Assembly (NCBI GenBank): GCA_029931535.1
Contig: JAQPZY010001561.1
Span: 2,195,001-2,259,000 of the forward strand
Direction of reading: 5' to 3'
DNA: 64,000 nt
From: Margaritifera margaritifera
Lineage: Eukaryota > Mollusca > Bivalvia > Unionida > Margaritiferidae
Part shown: one piece after another, positions 11,198 through 21,596 of the stretch
How positions within the stretch are numbered: the first letter of the stretch is position 1
How the letters are laid out: each line of letters begins with the position of its first letter
Notes under the pieces: generated by a model
Seen by the model: only the letters and a program-made list of their open reading frames with translations
What the model was told of the DNA's origin: nothing
The model's database searches: none
Program-made: the position numbers and the translations under genes

Positions 11198-11945
11198 GCA
11201 TATGAATTAAGTATACAATGTACACCTAGACTCAAATGAATCAAGTATTCAATGTACACCTAGTATCATATGAATCAAGTATACAATGTACACCTAGACT
11301 CATATGAATCAAGTATACAATGTACACCTAGACTCATATGAATCAAGTATACAATGTACACCTACTCATATGGATCAAGTATACAATGTACACCTAGACT
11401 CATATGAATCAAGTATACAATGTACACCTAGTATCATATGAATCAAGTATACAATGTACACCTAGACTCATATGAATCAAGTATACAATGTACACCTAGA
11501 CTCATATGAATCAGTATACAATGTACACCTACACTCATATGAACCAAGTATACAATGTACACCTAGACTCATACGAACCAAGTATACAATGTACTCTTAG
11601 TATCATATTAATCAAGTGTACAATGTACATCTAATACCATATGAATCAAGTATACAGTGTACATCTAGTATCATATGAATCAAGTATACAATGTACTAGC
11701 ATATGAATCAAGTATACAATGTAAACCTAGTATCATATGAATCAAGTATACAATGTACACCTAGTATCATATGAATCAAGTATACAATGTACACCTAGTA
11801 TCATATGAATCAAGTATACAATGTACACCTAGTATCATATAAATCAAGCATACAATGTACACCTAGACTCATATGAATCAAATATACAATGTACATCTAG
11901 TAGCATATGAATCAAGTATACAACGTATATATAGTAGCATCTACA
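11198..11945. repeat. ~34-bp tandem repeat, about 21 copies
   Basis: The unit is atcaagtatacaatgtacac followed by ctagtatcatatga or ctagactcatatga. Both variants occur in mixed order. Outer copies are more diverged than inner ones. Confidence 0.95.
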
Positions 11946-12990
11946 TCTATCAATGCAGCTGGCTACGTTTTAAAGTACCATATGAAACACAATTGTAATT
12001 TCACCTATTATACCTCTAATTTTACCTAAGCAGTGAAGCAAACTACAAATATAACAGTACACTACAAATATAACAGTAAAATACAACTATAACAGTACAC
12101 TACTCCAACTTCTATAAGCTATATAAAACATAAATGTATGATGATTTCATGTGTGAATGTCAACCCCATCTTCTGAATATGGCTTGATTTAAGATTTTAA
12201 AATATATAAAAAGAATTAAAAGGTGTTAAATTTTAAAGATTTGTATATAGTTTAAATGTGATGAACTCTTATACTTGTTGTAACTCCATTTCCCACATAG
12301 TATGTTTTTTTTTAGATGCTGTATAGGCACTAAATCATGCTCAACGCATTATTCTTTGGTTTGGATAAAGATTGACAATTAAAAGGTGAAGTAATTATCA
12401 TCCAAATTTTGGATTGTATTGTGAATTTCAGAATGTTACAAGCCCACATAAGGAACAATGACTTTCATAATCAGTTTCAAACTAGAATCGCTTGGATATT
12501 TCATGAGTATTGTATGTGCAAGAACTAAATTTAACATGTTGTAGAAATAGCATTTTGTATACACTAAAACAGACAATCAACACCATTTGTGACCGAAAGA
12601 CTCAGCCTGGGAATCCAAGACGTACCTTTCCATTTTTTAACAATATTTCACCAATTTAAATAATAATTATTGAAGGATGTTCACACAGGTCTCGTGTCCA
12701 TGTATTAGATAGGAAGTGAATTAATCGACAGCATTGGTTAGTTGCATGCACCCAGAGCAGTAGGATTACATAAAACCAGAAAACAAAAAGGTGAATTGCA
12801 GTAGATTAGACTATAGAATGCAAACGAGTTTTCCAAATTTCTTAATATTTATTGCTCAAGACAGATTATCTTAAATGTTACGATCTATTTAACTCTTTAA
12901 ATTAAAAATTTTACATGGGTACTCTGTAAAATTTTGTCAGGTCTATCTTTTACACAGCAACAAACTGAATATGCTCCTGAAGAAACAGAT
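11946..12990. other. Intronic sequence without recognised feature
   Basis: AT-rich sequence. Only a short 'actacaaatataacagta' triplication near 12,045-12,095 stands out. Confidence 0.5.
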
Positions 12991-12993
12991 GTA

Positions 12994-13157
12994 GTAAAGG
13001 TGACTATGTCTAGTTCACAGTCTCTGTTATAAAGTAAAGGTGACTATGTCTAGTTCACAGTCTCTGTTATAAAGTAAAGGTGACTATGTCTAGTTCACAG
13101 TCTCTGTTATAAAGTAAAGGTGACTATGTCTAGTTCACAGTCTCTGTTATAAAGTAA
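12994..13157. repeat. 40-bp tandem repeat, 4 near-identical copies
   Basis: The unit gtaaaggtgactatgtctag plus ttcacagtctctgttataaa repeats without visible mismatch, so this is a recent expansion. Confidence 0.95.
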
Positions 13158-13602
13158 AAATGTGGATGTTAATATTATATTTAAAACTCATGAAACAGTT
13201 GAGAAGAAAACCAACCTGATTAAGATTGAGATCTCTGATATAACAGAAGATCTGACAAGCACTAATATGTGGACATGTTCTGTAGACCTTTCAATTCATC
13301 AATAAAACTACAGTTTTCACGTTTATGAAAGTGAAAAACTTCATTTGGAACATATCACTTCTAATGATAACTCTCACTAAAATGAAATGCAAACACTTAT
13401 TCTGATAATTTACTAAAAATAAGTGGACTGGGAGTTTCAAAGGTCAGCAGAACATGACCCTTTATCACTGGCTGTCAGGACCACTTATTATAAGTAGATT
13501 TCTTTTTTAATCAGATTAAGAGGAAAATAAAAATGAAAGCTTAAAGCAATAGTGATTCTGCTGCTCAAGATTTTTTTAAATTTAGAGAGAAAAAGGACAG
13601 AC

Positions 13603-13660
13603 AAACAACAAGAGGCCCAAGTGTGCCTGATAATGCTCACCTCAGTGACAAAAATTTAAA
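13603..13660 (+). mobile_element. Head of a molluscan-type interspersed repeat
   Basis: acaagaggcccaagtgtgcc tgataatgctcacctcagtga is, to my knowledge, typical of the start of a repeat common in bivalve genomes ('aagaggccca...gctcacctgag'). A matching tail may be the sequence near 15,320-15,370. Confidence 0.5.
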
Positions 13661-13926
13661 CTTGTGAAGCAAACTGATACATGAAGTGAAACTGTGCAGT
13701 GGAAAGTAAAGTTTGGAGCACGTAGTTGCCACATTGTCTATTAGGCCCAACAAAATATGAGTAGTTCCAGTTTCCTGCTAAAACATTTGGATTTGTTGGT
13801 TGGAATAAGATATTTTTAAACTCATTGTTTCCCCTCCATTTACCGAAAGTTAACAACATTCGCATGACCCAATTTTATTCCTTCAAGAAGAGACTTTGTC
13901 AGTATTGCTCAACAACACACACAGTT

Positions 13927-14149
13927 AGATACACACTCTCTATATAATTACTTAAATAATAATAGATACACACTCTCTATATAATTACTTAAATAATAAT
14001 AGATACACACTCTCTATATAATTACTTAAATAATAATAGATACACACTCTCTATATAATTACTTAAATAATAATAGATACACACTCTCTATATAATTACT
14101 TAAATAATAATAGATACACACTCTCTATATAATTACTTAAATAATATGT
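13927..14149. repeat. 37-bp tandem repeat, 6 near-identical copies
   Basis: The unit is gatacacactctctatataa plus ttacttaaataataata. Copies look identical, indicating recent amplification. Confidence 0.95.
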
Positions 14150-14999
14150 TCATCTGATATAACTTGCTGTAAACAAGACCCAACCACAATTACCAAACAA
14201 CATGATAAGGTAGCCATTACTGAATCATGATCTTTAGTCTATACAAATTCTTTATTTCAGACTGCATAGTCCATACATCTAAATTAAAATATAAAATATA
14301 GAAGAATTTTAAACATGAAAGTTCATAGGTGTCTTATGTACAAATATACAGACCCATCTACAACTACAGAATATGTCTGTCATTGTTAAGAACAAAATTA
14401 TGTAAGACATTTAAAGAATAATTTGTTCCATCTGTCTATAATCTGAGAATTTAAATGAATATCATAGTTCCACAAAGATTTCAAGATACAATTCTAACTA
14501 TTAGATATTCGTGTCATCATTGAAAACACATACTATCTCATTAATTCTTCAAAACTAAATACATTATAATTTACGAACATGGTAGAGGCACTATTCCATC
14601 TTGGGAAGCTTAATAGTAAACAAAGACTATTATTATAGCCAATAACTAGTTTTCTTTTCATACATTCACTAAAGCTTGTTCACAGAGGAGCGCAGTACAT
14701 TGTGCAGCAATAAGATTTGAATAATCTAATCTTGATATTCAAAGAACAATTTTTAAATGTTTATTTTTTTTAAATTTTTATCATTGAAGCAAATTCATTC
14801 TTAACATTATATATAAAATATTAGTTTTTTTGTTTTGTTATAGTTTTCTTGTATATATTTTCTTCAGCAAAAATTACAGATTATTTAATTTAATCCCAAA
14901 GGTGTATTATATTGCTAATTTATATAACTTGCATTGAAATTCATGTATCCTGTATTCAATTTTTTCTTTCTCCAGTTTTAAATGTTTCTCAAGTGGGAA

Positions 15000-15372
15000 A
15001 ACACTCTTCACAGCCAATCAGATGCATGATCACCTAATTAGTATGTATAGAGCTCGCTCAATATCGAATTTGTTTAAGGTCTTAATTATATAAGTATATT
15101 TTCCAAGTCAAGTCTGGTCAGAATTGGATCAGAAATATGGCCTCCAGAATGGTAACAAGGTTAACTAATCAGATGCAAGATCATCATTTTATTATGCATG
15201 GATCTCACTCATTATGGAATTCATCCAAGATTTTGATCATAAAAACCCAAATTCAAAGTTTGGATCAGAAATATGGACTTCAGAGTGGTAACAAGCAATT
15301 GTTAATGGACGGACAAATGATGCAAAGCCATACCACAAGCTCACTTGGCCTTATGGCCATGTGAGCTAAAAC
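15000..15372 (+). mobile_element. Diverged interspersed repeat, tail-like region
   Basis: It contains two related blocks with 'ttggatcagaaatatgg' and 'agtggtaacaag', then aatggacggacaaatgatgc and a 'gctcacttggcc...catgtgagctaaaa' end. This resembles the tail of the repeat whose head lies near 13.6 kb. Whether the two belong to one ~1.77-kb element is unresolved. Confidence 0.5.
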
Positions 15373-15528
15373 TGAACTTTTTGAAACCGTTTTTTTCTTC
15401 TTCAGAAATTGAAAGAATGAGATTTCTTTTTCAGGTAAGATACAAAAAATAAAGAAAACAAATCCCAAAGCTTGGATCAAACAAGGTGAGGAAGGTGAGG
15501 GTGACATGGACCTGTGCATAGAACAAAC

Positions 15529-16319
15529 CTGCAGAGTACCCAGATACTGCTGAGGACGCAGATCCCAGATGAGCTCGGCTCGCTTTGGGTGTTCCGATTG
15601 CTGTCCCTTTGTTCGAAAACGTACCTGTCGCCCTGAGAGTGGCTGTGTCATAACCTGCACCACCAGCTGTTGCTGAGCTTGATCCACCTGCTCCACCACC
15701 TCCAGCTGTGATTGCGGTAGATGTTGATTGGAAATAGGATGTGTATGTTGAACTTCCACCACCTGCACCACCACCTGCACCACTTCCAGCTGTAGCAGAT
15801 CCATTAACAACAGTCACCTTGGAAGCAGCTCCACCACCCCCGGCTCCTGCACCAGCTCCTCCACTTGCCGCTTGAACTGCTGCAATGTTACTAGTGGCTC
15901 TCGGTGAAGAGATTGAGCTCACACCACCCCCTGCACTACCTGCACCAGGACTGAAAATGTTTGGAATGCCTGGTTTCAATCCATACAGGGCCCACATTAG
16001 GCTAGTAAGGAAAGCTAAAGTTCCAATTACTGCTCCAACAACAGCACCGGCTCTTGATCCTGTTGCAAGAGGAGGTAAAGCTGGTCCTGCCATTCCTACT
16101 GAAGCAAGAGCAGCAGGACCGCCCGCTCCAGCTACCCCTGTTGCACCACCAACTATTCCACCAGATCCAGGTGGACCAACTAACCCAAAGATGTCTGGAC
16201 CACCGCCACTGCTGGAGCCACCAATACCTGGTCCACTGATAATGCCTCCGCCACCAATGTAATTTGGCACTTCACCATTGGGAGGAATGTAAATTGGTGG
16301 TGGAGCTTGGGTCACTGGC
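15529..16319 (-). CDS. NRXN1-like: Neurexin exon: Gly-rich stalk, transmembrane helix, Gly/Ala/Ser-rich tail
   Basis: This 791-nt exon (phase 2 in, phase 1 out) starts PVTQAPPPIYIPPNGEV and continues as a ~70-residue stalk dominated by G, P and A. A hydrophobic helix follows at about exon residues 90-113 (AGAVVGAVIGTLAFLTSLMW; bases ~15,980-16,051), which I take as the neurexin transmembrane segment. The cytoplasmic side begins ALYGLKPGIPNIF and becomes low complexity: runs of G, A, S and T such as GGAGAGAGGGGAAS. The acceptor is CTTCTTTCAG. I place the donor at GCAG|GTTTGT because it gives the phase needed by the next exon; a second GT nine bases later (CACAG|GTCCAT) would break the frame. 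No basic juxtamembrane cluster or PDZ-ligand end is visible. Confidence 0.85.
15980..16051 (-). other. Predicted transmembrane helix of the neurexin
   Basis: About 24 mostly hydrophobic residues, beginning AGAVVGAVIGTLAFLTSLMW, flanked by SR on the outer side and a Lys (LKPG) on the inner side. It is the only strongly hydrophobic stretch of helix length in the visible part of the protein and it follows LNS6 and the stalk, as expected for a type I neurexin. Confidence 0.8.
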
Positions 16320-16869
16320 CTGAAAGAAGTTAAGTTTTGAAAATCATTAAATATATGCTGTCTGAAAGTTTCATTTTTTAAAATGACTTCTTCTTATTTA
16401 ACTTTTTTAAAAATCAAACACAATACCTGAGAATTAAAAGCTTTCAGCTAACATAACATTCATGTTTTGAATGGAGAACATTCCCAGCATTTTAATAATT
16501 TTCAGAGAAGATCAATAAATGTTGACTTTAATAATTTAGTAGCAGTTTAACTCCAGTTATTGACTTTATTTAACTATTTTAGAACAAGATAGATTGCAAT
16601 AACATGGGGTATAAAGTGATATACTTCTGTTTCAGATCAATTTTTTTTGAATCTGTTGAGTCCAGCAAATCTTATAAAGACATGTACACCTAAAATTAAA
16701 AATATGCTTATCTGCAGAAGATACTAAGTTGACTGAAAGAAGATTCCAACAGAAGTATATATTTTTGGGTAATGCCTTTTATCTTTCATTCTCTTTTATT
16801 CATTGTTTTGATCATAGAACATATATGTTGGTAATTTAGTCAAAATTAATAATTGATAAAATCACTTAC

Positions 16870-16993
16870 TTGGGTTTCACCAGTATATAGGCATTTGTAA
16901 GGACAACATCACCCTTCATTTTGACAAGGTTGCCATGCACAGCTTTGCCTTCTTTTAAAAGGTCAAGCCACCTGTATCCATTCCAGTAAGCTC
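16870..16993 (-). CDS. NRXN1-like: Neurexin exon: end of LNS6
   Basis: The exon encodes AYWNGYRWLDLLKEGKAVH, then GNLVKMKGDVVLTNAYILV. Vertebrate neurexins have '[31 protein letters not shown]' here, the last strand of LNS6. Phase 1 in, phase 2 out; acceptor CCCTGTCAG and donor CCCAA|GTAAGT, which joins the next exon in frame through KPKPVTQAPPP. Confidence 0.92.
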
Positions 16994-17085
16994 CTGACAG
17001 GGTAAAAATAGTGTCATTTATACTTCTTTTCTACATAAAATATTTGTTTATTACTGTTAATGACCATTTAATATACAGATGATCT

Positions 17086-17089
<4 letters not shown>

Positions 17090-17146
<57 letters not shown>
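17090..17146. repeat. (AT)n microsatellite
   Basis: About 28 AT units in the intron just upstream (minus-strand sense) of the last LNS6 exon. Confidence 0.95.
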
Positions 17147-17150
<4 letters not shown>

Positions 17151-17667
17151 TAACAATAATGTATTATATTGTGTTTTTCACTTGCTGCATGATTATATTC
17201 ATTTTTTTTTAAAATATCTGCTTAGCTTCCCGCTCTCATTCATTTATATAGGTCAATATTTTCTAATTTGTCAAACATCATAATATTTAATAAACATCGC
17301 ATTCATTTAGGGAAATAAAATTTCAAACTTCATGCAAATCAAAGCAATATTTTCTTACTATTTCAGTTCAAAGTTATCACACATTATCTGCATGTTACTC
17401 AAGACTAGTTTCCACAAGCCCGACCTGTATTATATTAATACAATGTAAGTTCTCTCACCTGGCCCTGACTGATAGCTCTCCTGATGGTGATATATAATGA
17501 GATCAAAACACATTAAGGATTATATCCCAAGACTATCAATACTTTAGGAAAACAGTTCATGACCTGTCAACAATGGACTTTTGTATTCTGGGGAAGTTGA
17601 CATCTCAAAAACATTATATTCAAAGTTTTACATTTTCATAGGTACATAAATCCCTGGATTGGGGAAG

Positions 17668-17897
17668 GGTATTGTATTGGGAAAGGCTCCTGGATTGGGG
17701 AGGCTCCTGGATTAGTCTTCGTGGATTGGGCAAGGCTCCTGGATTGGGGAGGCTCCTGGATTAGTCTTCGTGGATTGGGCAAGGCTCCTGGATTGGGGAG
17801 GCTCCTGGATTAGTCTTCGTGGATTGGGCAAGGCTCCTGGATTGGGGAGGCTCCTGGATTAGTCTTCGTGGATTGGGCAAGGCTCCTGGATTGGGGA
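17668..17897. repeat. 49-bp tandem repeat, about 4.5 copies
   Basis: The unit is ggattggggaggctcctgga ttagtcttcgtggattgggc aaggctcct. It contains an internal duplication of 'ggattggg..aggctcctgga'. GC-richer than its surroundings. Confidence 0.95.
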
Positions 17898-18066
17898 AAA
17901 GTCCTATTCTTTCTATCATTTCAAAAGAGGCTGATTGTCCTTTAGGTCTTCAAAATTCATGGTTTGTAGTAACCAATAAATCCACCAAAATTTGGTATCC
18001 CCATGAAAAAAGTTAATTAACAGTCATTTCTGCTCAGATTCATTTCTGGTAATATAATGAACTCAC

Positions 18067-18165
18067 CTCCAATGATTCCTATAAAACTGTCCATCATCGC
18101 TCCCTTAGAGTCTTCCCTCCCACCAATCATCACGTGGTACACTTTATCAAACACTGATGCTGCTC
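18067..18165 (-). CDS. NRXN1-like: Neurexin exon: LNS6 after splice site 4
   Basis: This 99-nt exon is phase 1 on both sides. It encodes AASVFDKVYHVMIGGRED, then KGAMMDSFIGIIGG, matching the vertebrate 'LTIFNSQATIIIGGKEQ..PFQGQLSG'. The acceptor is TTTCTGATAG and the donor GGAG|GTGAGT. If a splice-site-4 cassette exists it should lie between this exon and 20,066. I did not find one. Confidence 0.92.
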
Positions 18166-18875
18166 CTATCAGAAAAAAACTTTGCTATTATTGGACTAAT
18201 CTGGTTTCATGTCTCTTGGTCATATGACTGGTTATTAACATGCACAACTGATACACTGAACAGAGATTAGTACAGAAATAATTAGTCAATTAAGTCTTAC
18301 CAATAAATTAATTTAATGATCTTACTAATGGGTATATTGTTTTCTATTTTGAATGTTGTAGACTTTAATTCTGCATTAGTTGTATTTTTTAGCATGGTGC
18401 ATTGCTGCTATAATTATCACACTATATATCTCGCAACCAGAATATTGGGGCTTGCTATCATTTTAACAGGCATGACAACTTATAACTGTGTTTAGGATAA
18501 TGTCTTAACTGAGGTAAAAAATGTACATTTATTTATTTCATATTTTTGACAAAAGATTGGACAATAAACATTGCCTGCAAGACCTGCAACATATAGTTCT
18601 GCCACATATAGTTTTCAGTAATTTCTCCTGACTCATTGGAATGGAGCATGTATCTGTAATGAATAAAGGCCACACTATCTTGGTCAGCACAACATAACTT
18701 CACATGAAGGAATTTTCTTGTTAGTCTTTAAAAATCAGAATTGTTTACAACATTAATGTTTCATATTCCTGCCCTGTTTTTCAATGAATCTTATTTCTTT
18801 TTTGAACCATAGATTACTTTAAATAGTGCAAAATCAAAAGTATTTTCAACTTCCTTTTTTTCCTTTAATTTTTAA

Positions 18876-19400
18876 TAACTCTGCTGTACTTGCTGTGTAT
18901 GTGTAGTAACTGTGCTGTACTTGCCAATATGTGTAATAACTGTGTACTTGACCAATTTGTGTAATAGCTGTGCTGTACTTGCGAAGTATGTGTAATAACT
19001 GTGCTGTACTTGACCAATTTGTGCAATAACTTTGCTCTACTTGACCAATTTGTGCAATAACTGTGCTGTACTTGACCAATTTGTTTAATAACTGTGCTGT
19101 ACTTGCCAAGTATGTGTAATAACTGTGCTGTACTTGACCAATTTGTGCAATAACTTTGCTGTACTTGCCGAGTATGTGTAATAACTGTGCTGTACTTGAT
19201 CAATTTGTGTAATAACTGTGTACTTGACCAATTTGTGCAATAACTTTGCTGTACTTGCCGAGTATGTGTAATAACTGTGCTGTACTTGATCAATTTGTGT
19301 AATAACTGTGCTGTTCTTGACAAATTAGTGTAATAACTGTGCTTTTCTTGACAAATTTTTTTAATAACTGTGCTGTACTTGTCCAATATGTGTAATATCT
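18876..19400. repeat. ~31-bp tandem repeat with higher-order pattern, about 17 copies
   Basis: The unit is gtaataactgtgctgtactt gaccaatttgt, alternating with a 'gccaagtatgt' variant. A block around 19,140-19,225 recurs at about 19,235-19,320, so there is a higher-order repeat. It lies in the intron at the neurexin splice-site-4 position. Confidence 0.95.
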
Positions 19401-19496
19401 TTTCCTAACTGTGGGTCTTCAGTTTCCATTATATGATATCTTCAATACAATCTTAAATGAATTAACTGAAAGTTTATTCTCAATAGATGCAGTGTG

Positions 19497-19735
19497 ATCT
19501 CAAAATTTCAACTTAATATCTTGAAATTGCAACTTAATCTCTCGAAATTTCGAATTAGTATCTTAAAAATTCGACTTAGTATCTCAAACATTTGACTTAG
19601 TATCTCAAACATTTGACTTAGTATCTCAAACATTTGACTTAGTATCTCAAACATTTGACTCAGTATCTCAAACATTCAACTTAGTATCTCAAACATTTGA
19701 CTTAGTATCTCAAACATTTGAGTTAATATCTTAGT
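19497..19735. repeat. 21-bp tandem repeat, about 11 copies
   Basis: The unit is cttagtatctcaaacatttg a. Central copies are identical and the left edge is diverged. Same intron as the 31-bp array. Confidence 0.95.
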
Positions 19736-20027
19736 TTCTCCCTCTGTGGACTTGTTTCAACACATCATTAGAGGTATACATAAAAACGGTATTCATCTGA
19801 CTATATTCAAAGACAAACATCCAGCAATATATGGCAATGATAATAACAGGTGATCAGGTGTCAAGACTTGTCACAATAATCACAATATATTAGCATTTGT
19901 ATATTGTATTTGCCAAAGTATAAGAAAAAAATAAACAGCTAGACGATTAAAATGTATACATGTATCAAATATTGACCATACAGTTTTTCAAAGAATACTG
20001 TTGACAATGAGGAGAAACAACAGCAAC

Positions 20028-20064
20028 AATAATAATAATAATAATAATAGTAATAATAATAATA
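20028..20064. repeat. (AAT)n microsatellite at a splice donor
   Basis: The tract ends within a few bases of the donor of the exon 20,066-20,237, on its intron side. Confidence 0.9.
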
Positions 20065-20065
20065 C

Positions 20066-20237
20066 CTGAGTGTGCTACACTCTGGGCCGACAGACTGTTT
20101 ACCGTAAGAGAGCTTCCAGTTCCTGTTCGGATATAACGCACTGTGTGGTACTTCCCATCATTGAATTTTTGTCTGTTCTCTTCCAACACTACAACACCCT
20201 CACCAGTTTTTGACTCGACTACTACATGACCATTTCT
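20066..20237 (-). CDS. NRXN1-like: Neurexin exon: middle of LNS6, up to splice site 4 position
   Basis: The exon reads RNGHVVVESKTGEG, then NRQKFNDGKYHTVRYIRTGT and SLTVNSLSAQSVAHS. Vertebrate LNS6 has '[25 protein letters not shown]' at this place. It is phase 0 in and phase 1 out, with acceptor TTTGAACAG and donor CTCAG|GTATTA. The phase-1 border after 'VAHS' aligns with the point where neurexin splice site 4 inserts ~30 residues; this is alignment by eye. An (AAT)n tract abuts the donor on the intron side. Confidence 0.93.
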
Positions 20238-20299
20238 CTGTTCAAATATAGAGGAACAATACATTAAAACCAGTCTTCAAAGCCCTCTGCTAAAAGAAA

Positions 20300-20740
20300 C
20301 CTCCTGTCTTTAGAGACCAGGTTCTCAAAGAAAGCACAGATTGGTTGATTATAAAGTATTATGACCTGTAATGAGAGACCATCTCTCTTAGGAGACCATG
20401 TTCTCCATGCATGGATTTATTGATTATTGATTATATAGTATTATGACCTGTCATGAGAGACCACCTGTCTTGATAGACCAGGTTCTCCATGCATGGATTT
20501 ATTGATTATTGATTATATAGTATTATGACCTGTCATGAGAGACCACCTGTCTTGATAGACCAGGTTCTCCATGCATGGATTTATTGATTATGACTTGTCA
20601 TGAGAGACCACCTGTCTTGAGAGACCAGGTTCTCCATGCATGGATTTATTGATTATATAGAATTATGACCTGTCATGAGAGACCACCTGTCTTGAGAGAC
20701 CATAATTGTTTGGCAGAAGGGGTGGTTTTTCAAGACAGGT
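20300..20740. repeat. ~60-90-bp tandem repeat, about 5 copies
   Basis: The unit contains tgagagaccacctgtcttga gagaccaggttctccatgca tggatttattgattat, with a variable insertion 'attgattatatagtattatg'. Length differs between copies. Confidence 0.9.
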
Positions 20741-20837
20741 TCTATTGTAATCATATTTTTATTTTATCAGCTAAGCACTCGAACACAAATGGGGTATATT
20801 ATTATTTGATAATAAGGTGCTAACATTCCTGATGAAT

Positions 20838-21058
20838 ACCGTCTATACTCGTGTATAAGCCATTACCAACTGCAAATTGCATAGACCCAGATCTGCCATC
20901 GCATAATGCGTTGCCAGATCTGGGTCTATGTAGTTTATAAGTACCAATCAGTAGATGAAAACAACATAGATCCTGATCTGCCAGCGCATTATGCGACAGC
21001 AGATCAGGGTCCCTGTTGTTTACATTTGGACCCGGATAATATGCTAGTATATACAGTA
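20838..21058. mobile_element. Hairpin-rich MITE, copy A
   Basis: The left end accgtctatactcgtgtata and the right end tagtatatacagt are inverted relatives of each other. Inside are two hairpins: one with arms around 'cagatctgccatcgcat' and one with 'gatcctgatctgccagcgca'. Copies B and C lie at 31.4 kb. I do not assign a transposon superfamily. Confidence 0.75.
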
Positions 21059-21596
21059 TAACATAAATCTAAATACAAGGGATGTAGGAAGGAATAGATT
21101 ATTAACCATGGATTAAAAAATCTTGCACACATTCCTTAATGAACATAATATTATCTTGATAATGTCTTATCTATTTGAATTTTCTCTCAAATAAAATAGT
21201 ACAACATAAACGATCATAATTGATTCCTATATATGGACATTAAGCAGCCAGTAAATACATACAGACAGAGCTAGCACACTTATGAAATTAAAAATAGTAC
21301 TATCTTTTCTCTTGTGGACTTCTAATTCCAGCTCTATTTACTCTGGCGATAGTGCAAACATACTAAAGTATATGGCTAACCCAACAACAAAAAATCAATA
21401 GTTTTAAGCATTCACATTTTACAGTGCTTGACATTTCAAACAAATAAAGATCGCTGAAAATTTATACGATGTCTCCAAATGATTATAAATATGAAAATTA
21501 AGCAGAGCCATAATTATGCTTTGATGTACCTCCAAATAAGACGTCATAAAGTTGTTCTGAAACTATGGTGGGGTACTGCTGCTACAGTAATATGGA

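Noticed and set aside
13656..13865. 69-codon minus-strand frame (KWRGNNEFKNILFQ...)
   Set aside because: It lies in or next to an interspersed repeat and shows no domain or matching splice phase.
15280..15810. 176-codon minus-strand frame and plus-strand frames over the membrane exon
   Set aside because: They are shadow frames of the Gly-rich neurexin exon; only the 15,529-16,319 reading joins LNS6 in phase.
18846..19386. Open frames of 87 and 173 codons on the minus strand
   Set aside because: Both are readings of the 31-bp array in the splice-site-4 intron; Tyr/Cys/Asn-rich repeats without splice-compatible neurexin character.
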